A stretch of DNA of 64,000 bases, from contig WPIO01000034.1 of the NCBI GenBank assembly GCA_009760855.2, positions 2,059,001 to 2,123,000 of the forward strand. The letters run 5' to 3'. Shown here piece after piece: positions 44,478 to 56,425 of the stretch. Position numbers and translations under genes: made by a program. Source of the DNA: Cristatella mucedo. Its lineage: Eukaryota > Bryozoa > Phylactolaemata > Cristatellidae. Position 1 is the stretch's first letter; each line of letters opens with the position of its first letter. The notes under the pieces were generated by a model. It was not told the DNA's origin, did not search any database, and saw nothing but the letters and a program-made list of their open reading frames with translations.

Positions 44478-44598
44478 CTATGTAGCAGCAGCAGCAGAGC
44501 CTCAACTGCAATCTTGCAGTGGGCAATAAAGGATCGCCAACCGCAGGACTCGAGACCTCGCCCTGGATCGTGAAGGGTGAGCACCTTGATAATAAGCA
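44478..44598 (-). mobile_element. SINE C copy, diverged
   Basis: CAATCTTGCAGTGGGCAAT, AAAGGATCGCCAACCGCAGG and ACTCGAGACCTCGCC match the family in order. Confidence 0.65.
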
Positions 44599-44599
44599 T

Positions 44600-45790
44600 T
44601 TTTAGAGCACCCTCAGAGAACGTAATCTCGTTCTAGGCACTTTATGCACGCTGCAAAGGAAGCATGATCAAATGGTTAGTGGTAGCGTGCTCAATGTCAA
44701 CAAGCACAACATTTTTAGAGGTGACATGCTTAGGGCAGCATAAAAGTGTAGTTAGTGGCAGCATGGACAGTTTTAGCATGCATAAGCACATAAAAGACGA
44801 ATCATATGGGCCCACTAAATGCTGTGATAAATAGATGCGTTTTAGCTTCTTTTCTGATGTCGCCAAGTCGGGGGTATCGTAACGCCAGTCGGAATTGAGT
44901 TCCAAGCTTTGGGAGCATACGAACGTAAGGTGTGGTCTCCGAAGGATTTGAGGTTCGTACGAGGTGTAGCTAAGCGATTAGATTCAGAAAAGCACGTGGT
45001 TCGATGCTTAGCCTGGTGGGGGATTACATCTCATTGCTAGGCTGGAGCCAATGAATGAAGAGACCTTAAAGTGAGTGACGAAACCTAGACGTCGATGCGC
45101 TGCTTGATTGGGAGCTAGTGCAGGTCGGCGAGAAGTGGCGTGATGTGGCAACTGCAACTATCACGACAGACAAGCTTGGCTGCAGAGTTATTCACCAACT
45201 GTAAGCAATGATTGCTCACACCAGTAGACGAGCAAGTAGGGAGTTACAGACGTCGAGACAGGATGTCACAAGTGCATGGACCAAATTTAAATGTTGTATT
45301 CCAGTCTAAGCAAGCCCGAATTTTAGTAATATTATGTAGCTGAAAGTAAGCAGACTTGACTGTGGAGCTGATGTGGTCGTCTACTGAAAGGTCACTTTGG
45401 AACACAACACCTAGGTTTCGTGCAGATACTACTGGAGATATGCTGGCAAGCCAATTTTGAGTATTAGGTTTTCCAATTTCTGAATCATACTCAGTTTGCC
45501 CATGACCAGTGAAATACTTTTATTATCATTTAATTTTAGAAAGTTTGCTGCCACCTATGTGCGGATGTCATCAATACATGCAGCAAGGGAGTTGAGAGAA
45601 CTCAACTTGCTTGAGGGCTGGGAGAGATCAAAGCAAAGGTACAACTTGAGTATCATCTGCATAGAAGTGAAACCATAGATTGTGCCTGGCAATCACATAG
45701 GCAAGTGGGAGAGTATAGACCGTGAAAAGAAGTGGACCAGACACAGATCCTTGAGGCATCCCACACTTCAGGAGTTTCTCCGATGATCTT
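44600..45790 (-). mobile_element. LINE B relic including RT fragment
   Basis: The minus strand carries the 3' UTR (44600-44780), C-terminal coding words, and near 45650-45770 FHFYADDTQ- and [20 protein letters not shown]-like peptides. Frames are broken. Confidence 0.8.
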
Positions 45791-46279
45791 TGTGTGTTCT
45801 TATCAATACTCTTGAGTCTCCCATTGAGAGCTTATCCCTGGGTTAGGACCCAGAATAAGACCAAACGGGTTCCGGCCCTGTGATGACGTTGAAACACAAA
45901 GCTGCTGTAAGACCATAACTGTGCCTGGGGGGTGCCCTAGTCCTTTAAGCAGACATCGATGTAAATGCAAGCGTCATCATAAGCTTAAACCAGATGCTAT
46001 GCTAACCGGAAACAGTGTCGTATTCATGGGTAAATTTTTCTGTACTACTTTCAGGATTCTTTACTTTGCATACTCGTGTATCAATGTCGTATCTGAGAAT
46101 ACTGTGCTTCAATGTTTAATGACTAAATAATCTCCCTGTATGCCTACAGCGCTTATAGCTCCGCCAAATTTTTTAATCACATCATGTCTCCGGGTTAGCA
46201 TGAGTGAGGTGCGATTTCTCCTGCACTGGGAAAGAGCCTCGACCTGGACCTCGATACTGAGGTTAGAAATTAGAAATAT
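45791..46279. other. Spacer, nothing recognised
   Basis: No repeat or family-like frame stands out. Confidence 0.35.
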
Positions 46280-46440
46280 TTGCTGATTTAACTGGCTCGT
46301 TGCTATAGCAGCAGAATAGCCTTAATGGCTATTACCACCACTTGCAGTTGGTAATAAATGATCGCCCACTGCAGGATTCGAACCCACGACTTCGGTCGTG
46401 AAGAGCAAGCACCTTACCTTCTGGGCAACTATGGCCCAGT
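46280..46440 (-). mobile_element. SINE C copy
   Basis: TATTACCACCACTTGCAGTT, GATCGCCCACTGCAGGATTC and GAACCCACGACTTCGGTCG. Confidence 0.8.
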
Positions 46441-47238
46441 GATATGATCAGTCGACGATAGTCCACTTTGCTTGAGAGCACTGAAAGGTTTGTGGTGGTT
46501 TAGATCAGTGCTGATATTTTGCCATGATGGCGCAGTTAGCTAAGGGCACTAATGATCCGAGCTGTTGCTGAAAACTTTAGTATTGATCTTGTTTCACATA
46601 ATTTTCTGTGTGATAAATGGTTCTGACTCCCTCTTCAATGCAGCAGCCCCTTAACAGTACTCTGTGTCCTAGATTTCAACATTGATTGGAGGCAGTCATC
46701 TTGGAAAGCTTTTTGTAAAGGTACTTCATGTATGCTACCCTCAGAGAAAACGAAGGACTTGTATGCATCAGTCCATTTAATTCTTTTGCATGTCGACCAA
46801 CGACCATTTGACCTCGTTTCTCTAGTTCATTTCTATAAAGCTGGTGTTTAGGCTACACAATTCTAAACAGTATTCTTGCTAACGTAACCTCCACAGAAAT
46901 CTTGACTTGCTCAGCTTAAGTCGACTAGGAAATTAGAGGCTCTGAGCAACACCTATCTTAGGAGCAATCCGTTTTTAAGCCTTACTTTTTAGCAGCCCTA
47001 CTATTCCGACTGTTTTCCAAGCTAGAGAGGCCATACTGATTCTTCATTTCATTTTTTTAAGATCAAGTTGCTTCGTAGTGATATATTCAATGCATTCCTC
47101 GAAGTTACGATAGTCCTTGCATTGCATATTAAGTTTTTAGCTTGCCAGGTGCAGTTTCCACATTCTTCTTTTTGTAAGAGCAGAAATGTAGCTTTCTTTG
47201 CCCATCTTCCCATCTGTTAGAGCATGACAGCTTCTGAT

Positions 47239-47241
<3 letters not shown>
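46441..47241. other. Spacer upstream of VSP, nothing recognised
   Basis: AT-rich unique-looking sequence without a supported exon. Confidence 0.4.

Positions 47242-47324
<83 letters not shown>
47242..47324. repeat. (CT)n microsatellite
   Basis: About 80 bp of TC repeats. Confidence 0.95.
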
Positions 47325-47330
<6 letters not shown>

Positions 47331-47778
47331 CTCCATCCATCGATCTAGTGCATTTCACTTTGAAGGCAAAAGCATGCTTTTATGGTAATTCTGGCACCAC
47401 TTTAAGCTAGCTTCCACAAATTTGGTTAGATTCCATTTTCTAAGGGACGTATTTTCTCTCCAGTTTCATGTTATCTAGTGTATTTCTCTTCTATTGCATG
47501 TAGATTACTTTATATAGTATGGGTTGACTCGGTAATCACGGTAACTACAGTCGTAACCTTAGCAGCCTTACTAATAAGAATTTTAAGTTTGCTGGCACTT
47601 GTTATAACTTTTGGCATATATATATATATGCTTGTGCATACAACAGGTTAAAAGGAGCATATCGGCTGATTCAGTAGCCTCTTTTATTATACATTACTAT
47701 CGCACTCTTTCGTAATTATGATGATGAGTTGCCTAGTTTCTTTTTTTTTATTTCTTGAAGGAATCGCAAGTCGTCTCC

Positions 47779-47942
47779 ATGGAGTACAGGCGTATGGAGG
47801 AGGACGGTGGGTCTGTGTCGTCTGTAAGCATCAGAGCAACCCAGTCCAGTCCAGCAACTACTGAAAAATACAGCAAAGAGCTTGAGTACATTATTCAAGA
47901 GCTTCCTGGTGACCGATACGAGATACCAGACACGGCGCTCGG
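47779..47942 (+). CDS. VSP: VSP exon with start codon (cytosolic N-terminus)
   Basis: MEYRRMEEDGGSVSSVSIR, then KYSKELEYIIQELPGDRYEI and PDTAL. An acceptor (TTATTTCTTGAAG) ends at 47760, so the 5' UTR is spliced or the frame, open upstream, begins in an earlier exon. The donor is CTCGG|GTTAGT, phase 2. Confidence 0.7.
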
Positions 47943-50900
47943 GTTAGTCAGCCACCAGTGCCACTCTGCTCGGCTCCGTGTAGCATCGTTGCCCACCACC
48001 ACTCAGGTTGAGTGTATGTGAACTTGGTGATCTCGTTCTTGCGATGCAACTTAAGTAGGAAGCAAGCTCGCTAGCAATCAGTGGCAATGCTCGGTTGGCC
48101 ACGGACCTGCTTGTATAAAGTCAGCATTCAGATTCAAGGTAGCTATAGGTAATAGATGCCTCGGAAGTAATCGCGTGCTTACATTTCACCCAACCGCAAA
48201 CGATGAGGCATCGCCAGACAATTTAAGGTGTGTATTTAGTTGCTGCTGTAGGCAAGGGATTCTATTATGAGGAAGCCTGGAATGCCATTTATGCACGGCC
48301 TGCTAAGTGGTGGCCAGCCGACCAGCTTAGTGTGACTCCAAGAATCTGAGCTTACACAACTTTGTATGGACGTTAAGAACCTGCCTGGAAATGCAAGCCC
48401 CCCTCCCGCATGTCTTATACAGTAGTTGGTGCTCACCTAAGCTCACTTGCTTATGGAGATCTCTAACCACTGTGATAGGGTTCTGATGCAAATGTGCTAT
48501 CTTGCAGTGTGACTGACTTTTTCACTTCAATTAATAGAGATACTTGGGACATACCTCAGTATATACAGTAGGTAGTATAGAAGCCACACACATTCAGCTG
48601 ATTCATGCAGATGCTATGTGGAAATGCCGTGTAGTGTCTAGACGGGTGTCGATGTGAATACTGTAGCGAAACCTCGAGCGTCACTCGAAGACTAAATATG
48701 CTAAGTAGCACTGAGGTCTCGGCGCCCAGTAATGTGCCGATCATTCGCTGATCGGTGTGAGTGGGTTTGTGCGTGAGTGTAAATGTAAATGTGGCACTGC
48801 TAATGCGGCATCATTCCAGTGATGTGTGCAATTGGCTGATTGCGTTGTGCTCCTTCGTTTCTGTATCAAGTGTGTTTTAATCATACAGTTGAGGCCGTTT
48901 GCCTCTGTATGCTTACAGGCATGTCCGTCTTAGAGTCAAAAAGGTCATCGAGCATCTCATATTCCGGGCGATCACGATAGCATTAATTATAATAGACCTT
49001 GTTATTGGCATTGCCGATATATCGCTTGCCCTCAATGACGAAAGCCCGGCCGCCGTGAACTCGACCGTGAGCCCGACCGTGAGCCCGGCCGTGAAAGCAT
49101 TGGATTACACTAGCCTCGTCTTCAGCGTGTACTTCGTCGTGGAGGTAGCACTCCGAATATTTGCTAGAGGGTAAGAGCATGTGCTGCTATTATGATGATA
49201 GTACTCTTGGCCTTCTGTGCTCGTGGGCTGATGACGACGATGCTCGAGACTCGTGCACGTGATTCGTGCCGGAAGTGCTGCTGTTCGTGCACGTGATTCG
49301 TGCTGCTGCTGCCGGAGCATGATTGGCATTGGCTGTAAGCCGCAAGTCGCCTTCGTGCGTGTGCCGCGTAGGGCTTCGGGCATGACCGCGCTCTCGCGTC
49401 ATCGCCTGCTTGCTCGCTCTTGATTTCCAGACCGTGGAACTTTTTTACAAAGATCTGGGAAGTGATCGATTTTGTTGTCATTGTCGTCCTGTTCACACTG
49501 GTGGTCGTGGCACTCGATGTGGATCCTGTAAAATATGCCAGGTATATTTGAAAACCTTCGGTTAACCTCATAGGAGCTGCAGCGATTATTTTTTACCTTG
49601 ACAGGCTACTATATGTTGGTATTGGTGTGTGGGTGTGAGAGCATTTTCGGCTCGGTTTTACTCCTCAAAATGCAGCTGTTTTCTCTTGCTGTACCTATGT
49701 GCTATCTGAATTCCTACCCACTAACCGTGTCTTTTAAAAAATCTGTGTCATATGGGTTGTTGCAGGGTATTTGTCGTGTTTCGGTTTGTGCGAATAATTC
49801 GCATCGCCATGGTGCTCCGAGCCGTCGCCCATCGGAAGCAGCTGTCGACGGCCACGAGACTCACCGTGTCACAGAACAAACGTCGCTACCAGCAAGACGG
49901 CTTTGATATTGACCTCTGCTATGTCACAGGTTTGTCCTCTCCTGTGATAAAGTCGATCTTATTCATGTCTAAGAATATTTGATTTGTTATGGTACTTTGT
50001 ACTGGACATTGTGTCCACCCGTGTATATGGCAAGTGCTGTTCTAAATGGGCTCTCTTGGCCCATGCATTGAAAAGTGGTAACCAAGCTTGTAGATCATCA
50101 TCGATTCTCATGGATGTATTCGTGCACATGTGTGCATGTACTGTGTATATGAAAGTTATGGAGAGTGAGAAGCCTGATTTGCATAGCTATGATGTTCTTG
50201 CTCTGCTTTTTTTTGTCCATGCTTATCTGTCTACCAAACGTATATGCTCAATGGCATGATAATCATTGCATTCCTTGCTGGTTGTCTCACTATATGGATC
50301 GGGCTTTGTTTCAGTGTAGCTTAATAGTAAGTCATGCCGATGGCATCTTGTTTCTGTAGTGTAATTTAATGTAATATATCTCCATCTGTAACTCCATAAA
50401 GACTATGTGGGTGTTACGCAGGAGAGTTGTGTATAGCGCACTCACAGCCTAAGTGGCTTTCTGTATACATTCGGTAGCCAACAGACTTCCTCTCATGCAA
50501 CAAAGAGAAAGTGGGAAGCATAGCAGAGTCAGGAGAGCAGTTGAGGTAATGAGTAGCGTAGAAGTAGCAGCTCAGGACCGCTGAAAAGGATGAGCTATAG
50601 TCGGCAGCAGGAGAGTAGTTGTTGTTGGGTAAGAATTGTGAAAGCAAGCTCCACAGTCTAGGACCTGCAGAGCTAAAGTTTCTGTCGCCAACGGTCTTTA
50701 AGCTGAGGAATGGAACAGCTAATTTATTGTTCATACAGGACCCGAGGGCACGAAGAGGCTGAAGCTGGTGCAGCAGTTGGCCATGTGTATCATTATTGGG
50801 ATTGCATCGCTGTGCTTTGTTATAACCCCATTATGTGACCCATCCGCTGTAGACCGTGTGCTTGCCATGTCATTTCCCTCGTCTGGTACTACATCACTCT

Positions 50901-53900
50901 ACAGGAATCCTATTGAGGTGAGTCCTGCGCGAAGGGGGGTATGCTCCCACAGCCTGGAACTCCCTCCCGACCTGCATCAGAACATCCCCTGACCTGACCA
51001 CATTTAAAAGAAACTTAAAAACACACCTATTTAGGACAGCATTTAGCGGGTCCTTGTGATTCGTCCTCGATGTGCTTATGCGTGCTGACACTGTTCATGC
51101 TGCCACTAGCCACATTTGCATGCTGACCCAGTGCATGTAACCCCTAACCATGTTATTCATTTTGTTTGTTTTTCAAGCATGATTTTACTCACCATTCTAT
51201 TGCGTATCACTTTGCAGCAAATGTAAAGCGCCTAGAAAGAGATTAAGTTCTCTGAGGGCGCTTTATCAAGTGCATTGTTATTATTATTATTATTATTAAG
51301 GGGCTCGACCTTTAGGCTCGATTGCATGGTCAAAAAGGAATAAAAGCGTGCGTGGACTACTGCTGCTCACAATCGTCTTGGCCACAATTACTTTAAAAGA
51401 CCAGTTATTGCATACATGTATGCCGCGTACTGCTGAGCAATGACCCGGTGAAATTTAAAATCACCGTTCCGATTTATGCAATTTGGACATTAGCTTTCTT
51501 GGCAGCTCTCCAAGGTCCTATCGGGGTCTTTTTCTTCAAGTTCTTGCACATTAACGTGCAGATTCGCACCTATAATTTCGGATTTTTGTTTTGACCTATC
51601 AGCCCAGCTTGAAAGCTTGTATAGTCCTAGACAGATTTACAAAGCACTTCGTTATCTGACAACTTGTGGATTCTCCCATACTCTGACAGCACTATCACCA
51701 TCTGACCCATGAGCTCACTGCCATCTCTCTTATGTGGAGTAAGCATTGCAAGGGGAGAAGGCAGTCTGCTGGCCTCAGGGGATCATTTTCGATATGTTTT
51801 GTTCTCGATCGGTAAGCGACTCGTGCCGAGATCACAAGCTGGTCTGACTCTGGTGCTCTTTTGCTGCTGTTACATGTTACTGGCCATCCGTGCTTAGCCT
51901 ATTCGACATGCAGTGGATGGTGTAGGTACCTGGAGATCTTGTCCAAGCATGCAACACACTTCAAATTAGTCGTTCCTCTGCATGGTCTTCTTAGTCAGGC
52001 GATTGTTTGCATAGCCAGGGGTAATTGTTTGCAGAACAGTCAGCAAGTATTACCAAAGGGCAGTGATTAACAGTTGATTAGCTGTATTCAGCTCTGAGGG
52101 TGCTACGGTAAAAGATAACGAGATACTGCAAAAGATTGCACATGCGGAATCATTGCACTCTCATAGAAGACTAGCTTGCTGGCCAACGAACTAGGCCAAG
52201 GGGCCTCAGCCTCTTGGGCAACATGCACCCTTCAGAGTTCCTTGTCGTTAAAGGGCAAGGTTACAGTTGGCACTTCTGAAAAAACTCTAGCTGTGCCATT
52301 GGTGTTGACAGAGGTTGGTGAGAAGAAGGCAGATTGAGCGCTAGATTGATTGGAGCTTATATACTGAAGACATATTGGCTATTTAGTTTCTAACCGCTGA
52401 ATTGTAACATCTTTTAGCTGATGATTCTCTAATTGGCACATGTTTTTTGACACCCGGGGTCTGACTTCAGGTCTACACTGGTCTGATATTATGATTACTT
52501 CCGTGATTGCTTCCATTCTACGTTGTAACCTATCTGTGTATTTCCAGTGCATGGATCTGCCAATATTTTCTGCTTCTTTAGGAGGTCTCCAGATTCTTCA
52601 AGACAAAGTATAGCGGTCACTACAAGATCTACAATCTCTGCAGTAAGAAGTCGTCATTAAATCGAGATTTGTTTCTATCCTAGCGAGTGTGGAACTATTG
52701 CTACGGGTAGGTGACGCTCGGTTCGTCACTAAGGGCTACAGCTCGAGAGTGTGTCTTGCAGGTGAGAGACACTATGAAGCCGACAAATTCTTTGACAGCA
52801 TGGTTGATCGAATACCCATTGATGATCACAACGTTCCCAGCCTAGGGTAAGCAGCATGCATTGCTCTACAGCCAAGCATCGTCCGACGGAACTTCTCCCA
52901 GCGCACAGCAGATCATAACTTGGAGGTAGTGATAACAGGAACAATTTCAGCATGCCAAACTGCCCAGGACAATTCATACAGAGTGAGCAAGTACTGTGAG
53001 GAACAGACGGTTTTTATTTTTGCATGTCATGTTATTAGTCGGTAGAGAGTTTCAAGCTTTATGAGCTTTGAAACTAAAAGCACGATCCTCAAAAGGCCAC
53101 TTAGTAGCATGCACCGAACCGTTTACAGTGAGTCCACAAAGTACGCAGGAACAAAATGGAAAGGTTTGCTGGGGCAAATGAGGGGGAAATGAGCAGGAAC
53201 AATGCGTCTTTAGCTGAAACTTAAATGTTGCAATATGATTTTAGGTGATGACAAAGCCAGTTACTGACTTTTGGTCCCTATGCACTAAAGGTCAAATCAC
53301 TAAAAGATATCGATTTAGTTAGTGGAACAGTGAGACGACTGGAAGCCGAGGAGTGAGTGGTGGTAGAGTACATTGTGTGAGAAATATATATATATATATA
53401 TATATTATTTATTTGTATATAGCACCCTAAGAGGATTAAATTTCCTTTCAGGTGCTTCACGTGTGCTGCAGGGCTCGAGCCCACAACCTCGTTCGACAAA
53501 AGCAAACAGCTTAACCCCTGAGTCAAAACAGAGCTGCACAAAGATGTTGGCTAGCCTGGCCTTCTGGGGGGGAGACAGACAGACAGAGAGGGAGAGAGAC
53601 AGAGAGGGAGGGGGAGAGACGGAGGGAGGGTGAGAGAGAGAGAGACAAAGAGAAGTTATCTAAAAACTCGATGCTTGATAGGTTAGCCAGTGAAGCTTTC
53701 ATAGAAGTGGGCTGGTGTGCAGCTATGCCATTGGAACAGACTATACGATTTGCTGAGGTTTGCACCAGTTGTATACTATTAAGGGCACAGGGGGAAGTCC
53801 TGAATAAAAGGTAATTTCAGTAATCTAGGCTTAGTGTCACAAGTGTGTGAACTAGTTTTGTTGTCTTACTCTTGTCTAAGAAGGTCGCTTTACTCTTGCT

Positions 53901-56346
53901 TATTTTGGAAATGTGACTTATCTGAATCTGTGCCAAATTGACAGTGAAGCAGTGTGCTCGTCCAATTACAAATCGTTTTGGAACAGCATTCCCAGATTAT
54001 GAGCAGATGCCACGGGAGTGATGCTACCTGAACCAAACTTGAAGGTGAAGTCTTCGACCTTGAGGGTGACAGTATGTTTGCCCATAGCTGTTATTTATGC
54101 TGGTCTCATCGTCGCACCGGGAAGTTAGTGGCCGTGCAATTTTAAATGTAATCGATGCAGGCTTTAAGTGATATATTTAAGTGAGTCGGATGAAGAGCAA
54201 GGCTGAGAGCGTTCATATTAATAGGCAGATTGTATCGTGTCATCGGCAGAGAACTGATAGCCAAGCTTGTGTTTAGCAATGATATTTGCTCAGAGGGAGA
54301 GTATAGATATTAAAGCGAAAGGGGCCTAAGACCAAACCTGGTGGTATCCCATACTTTTTGGGCTCCCCAGACGACCGACAGCGATTGACATCTACACTCT
54401 GACATCTCTCACTGTGGTAGGACCTAATCCGGTTTAGCACCGTGCCTGTGGTACCGACTGTGCTGTCGTTTGGTTCATTTGGCTTTTAATGCAGTTGGCT
54501 GGCTGAAGAAGGTTGTATGACTAAGTTTGCTCTGTAACTTGAAAGCTTTTTATAACCTGGCGTCCGCAAAACCATGTTTGTTAAGACCTCTTTTTTAAGG
54601 GTATACAGACTCGTCCCAGTAGCTCGTCTTATCTAATTTTGTTTGATGAAGTGATGGATTCAACCGTTAACCAATTATTAGACTATAGTATCAAGCGATC
54701 GCCTCTAGTAGACTGATTATATAATTCTCTGGTCCAAATCGAAGTAAAAGCAGCAGAACCAGCTGTCGGCAAATTCTTTCTGTACCGATCGATTAATACC
54801 CTACCGACTTTTAGATTTCCCTTATTCGGAAATGTATATAACAGTACCTGTAAGTTAGTATAGTATTGAGCTTTTACCAATCATCTTACAAAAATAATGA
54901 TAATACATTTGATAAAGCGCCTTCAGAGAACTCAATTTCTTTCTAGGCGCTTTACATCTGCTGCAAAGGAAGCACGATCGAATCGTTAGTGGTAGCATGT
55001 TCACTAAACAACAACAACAATAATGCGGTTAGGGGTGACATGCACAGGGTCAGCATGCAAGTATGGTTAGTGTTAGCATGCACTGTGTCAGCACCCATAA
55101 GCACATACAGGACGAATCACAGGGACGCACTAAATGCCGTGATAAATAGATGCGTTTTAGTATATTTTTAAATGTGGACAAGTCAGGAGATGTCGTGATG
55201 CAAGTCGGGAGTAAGTTCCAGGCTTTAGGAGAAAACTACAAACTACAGGCATGTCGTATGTGGTACAGATAAATGATTAGATTCAGAAGAGCAGGTGGTA
55301 CGATGCTTAACCTGGTGGGGGAGTAGATCTGATAGGTGGGCTGGAGCTAGATAATGAAGGAACCTAAAAGTGAGTGACCCAATCTTGAAGTCGATGCGTT
55401 GCTTGACTGAGAGCCAGTGCAGGTCGACAAGAGGTGGTGCGATCTGGCAACTGCGATCTGGCAACTGCGATGCTCACGACAGACAAGCCTAGCAGCAGAG
55501 TTTTGCACCAGCTGTAAGCACGTGAGTGCACATACCGGTAGACCAGTAAGCAGTGAATTACAGTAAAAAAAAAAATGTGCCCTGCATAATTTGATGCCGG
55601 CCCAACATGTTTTCTATCTCTGAACAATGCCTCACTTTATGTTGAGCTGTCTGTCGGTCATTCAGGTTATTGAGATCCTCGTGCTGAGCAGGATACCACA
55701 TGCACCGGCCAGTCAGTTGTCTGCCAGAAGTTACTCTTAGAGCTTAGCTGTAGCTTACAACCTACTGCAAGCAAAACATCCTCTATGCAAAACAGTTCTA
55801 CATTCAGGAACTATGAGCAATGTATATGCATTTTGACCATTTGAAGTAACCCATGCATTTTCTAATAGGCAAAATGGAAGCAGAGATATGCAATAATGAA
55901 AAATCTCATCTATACAAAAAGAGGCTGTTGAATCAGATACTATTGCTGAGGGCTCAGTCTAACAATGATGGTTGGCTGAAGGTAGGGGAGTTGGACGTGA
56001 AGTGTGGCAGTGAACACAAAATGAATTAATAGTTGCATCACGGCATGCTATATATCAAAAGGAGTACTTGAATCGAACTGCCTGGTTTGTGCTCAAATGC
56101 CTGCTGCTATTGCAGTGGGCTCCTCCAGTATAGCATGAGTGGAACCTGGCTGCATGGAGCATGCAGATGCATCTTCACTTCCCAGATGTAAGGAGCTTTG
56201 AGTTTGTATGTTTTTTTGCAATCACTTGTTTGTCGTGGAGACATCTACATAGGGCCACTGTGAAGAGTATTAGCTTTCGGTTTTTACTGTAATTCATGTT
56301 TTCAAACGGGTCGGTTCTGTAGATGTGGCATACATTTTTTAACAGT

Positions 56347-56425
<79 letters not shown>

